This document shows positions 62,028 through 64,000 of a stretch of 64,000 bases of DNA, piece by piece (the first letter of the stretch is position 1; every line of letters begins with the position of its first letter). The notes below the pieces were generated by a model. That model was not told the origin of the DNA. It did not search any database and saw nothing but the letters and a program-made list of their open reading frames with translations. Source of the DNA: Hemicordylus capensis. Lineage: Eukaryota; Chordata; Lepidosauria; Squamata; Cordylidae. Where the stretch lies: the NCBI RefSeq assembly GCF_027244095.1, contig NC_069659.1:353004750-353068749 (forward strand). The letters run 5' to 3'. The position numbers were made by a program, and so were the translations under genes.

Positions 62028-63470
62028 TTTTAATATAAGAAATTACAAAAACTGTGAGTGGCGGAAGCATCTTAAAAGAGGTATTCACAATAGCTTCATC
62101 CTCACACAGGAGGGAATCCCTCTTCTGAAATGCTATCTGCTAAAGCATGTGTCAGTATCATCTAAGAACTAGCAAAGAATGTTTTTCTTTCCTTTTATTT
62201 ATATGCAGCTATATGTAGATTTAATCGATTGATTGACTGACTGACTAAACCTCACACAATTAATTAACTTGGGGTGGTGCGTGCTTGCTACATATCCAAC
62301 ACACATACAGTCTTCTGAGGACTGGGACCTGGGGGTGGGATTTGTTTGACTAGTAACTGGGTTAGCCTAGCACTGATTGGCCAGGAACATTTAACTCTGC
62401 TTCTTAAAAAATCATAACTTAACTTCCTTCCTTTCCCCCAGGAGCTGGGTGCTGATTGGCTGCTTTCCCCCCCTTTTTAGGCAGCAAGCCCCTCTCTTAC
62501 TGGAGCTGATTTAAATGTTTAAAGGGTTGCACAACTCAAATGCCCTGGTGGGCCTGAACCATCAACAACTTGGGGTGCAGGGGCCAAGGTCAATTTTCAG
62601 CACATTATTACATCAAATTGAAAGAGATTATTAGTGACTTGTGGATCTGTTCCCTGTCAATGGGCCCATAGTTTTAACCAAGGAGAGTGGCCAGAGAAAA
62701 GGTCCTGTCCCTGCTCATTGAGTGGGGGCCCCCCTGGAGTGCATGCCAGCCCCACACAAATGCTGTCTTCTCCTCTCCCTAAATGGTTGTTGCTTTCCGC
62801 CTGCAATGTTAGGTATGCTTACACGGGAGTAAGCCTCACTGGGCATACCAGTGGAGCATATTTCTGAGAAAGTCTGCACAGGAAGGCACTATAAGGCCGT
62901 TTCCAGCTCTTGTGTTGCTGCAGGATACCTGGGGGCCAGTGAAATAGTCACTGCGGGCTGAATCTGGTTTAAATGCAGTGAAGAAAGGGTTACAAAAGAT
63001 CAAATAAATACTGAACAAATACTGGAGCAGACAAGCATGCTGCATGTTTGGGGCCATCCAGAGGTGCACCTAGGTAATTTTTGAGCCTGGACTTAAAGCC
63101 CTTTGGAGGCCCCCCTCCCCTGCAAATTAAGCACCATCATGCTCGGCTGGGCGACCACGCCACCCGGGACAGACGAAAGAGGATCTGGGGGGGGGGCGAA
63201 GGGGCTGTGGAGGGCCTGGTCTTTGGCCCGGAAGTCCAGGGGTAAGAGCACATCTGGTGACATCCCCCCTCCAAATAAAGCTAAAATCCTGACCAAATCA
63301 TGGAGGGGGAGGTTCAGCCAATGGGCTGTAAGTGTGCCAGTCGAGGAGCAAAGCTGGGGCCGGGAGGGAAGGAGAGCTTGCTTGCTCCGCAGCAGAAACA
63401 AGAAAGCCACTTGTTCCTTTTGGATGCCACATTTGTCTTGGCTCTCAGGGTTCCGCAAGCAGCTCCTTCC
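62028..63470. other. Mostly unassigned; MITE-like pieces
   Basis: 62800-62850 (CTGCAATGTTAGGTATGC ... GGGAGTAAGCCTCACTGGGC) resembles the CTGCAATCCTA palindromic repeat. AGAGGTGCACCTAGGTAATT near 63060 looks like the end of another MITE. No gene. Confidence 0.35.
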
Positions 63471-63472
63471 CT

Positions 63473-63526
63473 CTTTTCTTTTCTTTTCTTTTCTTTTCTT
63501 TTCTTTTCTTTTCTTTTCTTTTCTTC
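63473..63526 (+). repeat. (TTTTC)n microsatellite
   Basis: About ten pentanucleotide units. Confidence 0.95.
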
Positions 63527-63782
63527 CCAGAGAACATAGATGCCATCTCTGACTGAAGCTATTCCTGGAGATTCTCTCCAAACCCCAAACCCCACCCTCA
63601 TTATTCCCCCCGCCCACAGTTTTTCACATCATCAAGCCATTAAAATCTCTGGGAATATTTTTCTATATTTTATGACTGGAGGCTTGAGGCTGATCTTGGA
63701 AGACTGGCAGCCTTACCAAACAATGTGGTTGAAATACAGTAGAACCACATTCCACAGCACAATGGTTTTGTGGCTTGGGTCG

Positions 63783-63830
63783 CCGGGTGATGGACTACAG
63801 CTCCCATCATGCCCAGCCGCAATAGGCGAA
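63783..63830. mobile_element. hAT-like MITE fragment, ACTACAACTCCC family
   Basis: TGATGGACTACAGCTCCCATC and ATGCCCAGCCGCAATAGGC. Right arm missing. Confidence 0.6.
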
Positions 63831-64000
63831 GAACCACCAGCAGCTACAGCCAGAAACCTTATTTCTAAGATAAGAAATTATTTGGGCTTATTATTTCACT
63901 GTATGTGAAGCCCTTTGAGAAGGCTTGGCCTGAAAGGTGCTATACAGGTAAACAGACGGATCTCTCTCCCTACTGCAAACATCCAGAATCATACCACCCA

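Overview
The window looks like about 64 kb of gene-poor nuclear DNA from a squamate reptile, probably a lizard. The evidence is the repeat set: tRNA-derived Sauria SINEs with a Bov-B-like tail, SINEs with a 5S rRNA head, MIR-like CORE-SINEs, CR1, L2 and R4-like LINE pieces, a Ty1/copia fossil, a Tc1 transposon, a Helitron, and many hAT-like MITEs with 8-bp target-site duplications (TSDs). No complete host protein gene could be recognised. Nearly every open frame longer than 60 codons is explained by a repeat or by chance.

Layout. 1-1947: 5' part of a Ty1/copia element on the minus strand, with tRNA-primer site and LTR. 2-6 kb: a dense cluster of L2, CR1, Sauria and 5S/tRNA SINEs. 7.7-8.2 kb: R4-like LINE remnant. 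9.1-9.4 kb: one lysine-rich candidate terminal exon (minus) next to a strong CTCF-type motif. 9.5-22 kb: MITEs, CORE-SINEs, L2 and CR1 pieces, with one CR1 nested in an L2. 22.7-24.7 kb: AT-rich and mostly unassigned. 26.9-28 kb: the best host regulatory candidate, a CpG-rich TATA-less stretch with YY1-, E2F-, CRE- and Sp1-type motifs. 31.5 kb: truncated Tc1 copy. 33-41 kb: heavily nested SINE, LINE and MITE layers. 43.5-45.1 kb: full-length Tc1 copy with a frameshifted transposase. 48-50 kb: CR1 reverse-transcriptase remnant and more MITEs. 55 kb: a 414-bp MITE built around a large palindrome. 59 kb: L2 reverse-transcriptase remnant. 61-62 kb: a 1.04-kb non-autonomous Helitron.

How the parts relate. 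The commonest SINE is a dimer: a 5S rRNA-derived head, then a tRNA-derived module, then a body whose last ~55 bp resemble the 3' end of the CR1-clade LINE also present here. Some copies keep only the tRNA module. This points to CR1 machinery as its mobiliser. Sauria SINEs carry a different (Bov-B-type) tail, yet no Bov-B LINE is seen. hAT-like MITEs are repeatedly inserted into these SINEs, giving a clear relative order of events. The ACTACAACTCCC MITEs carry two inverted copies of a sequence close to the ZNF143/Staf (SBS) consensus, so this class has scattered potential transcription-factor sites through the region.

Limits. Family names were assigned from remembered consensus features without any search, and repeat ends are good to roughly 10 bp except where a TSD fixes them.
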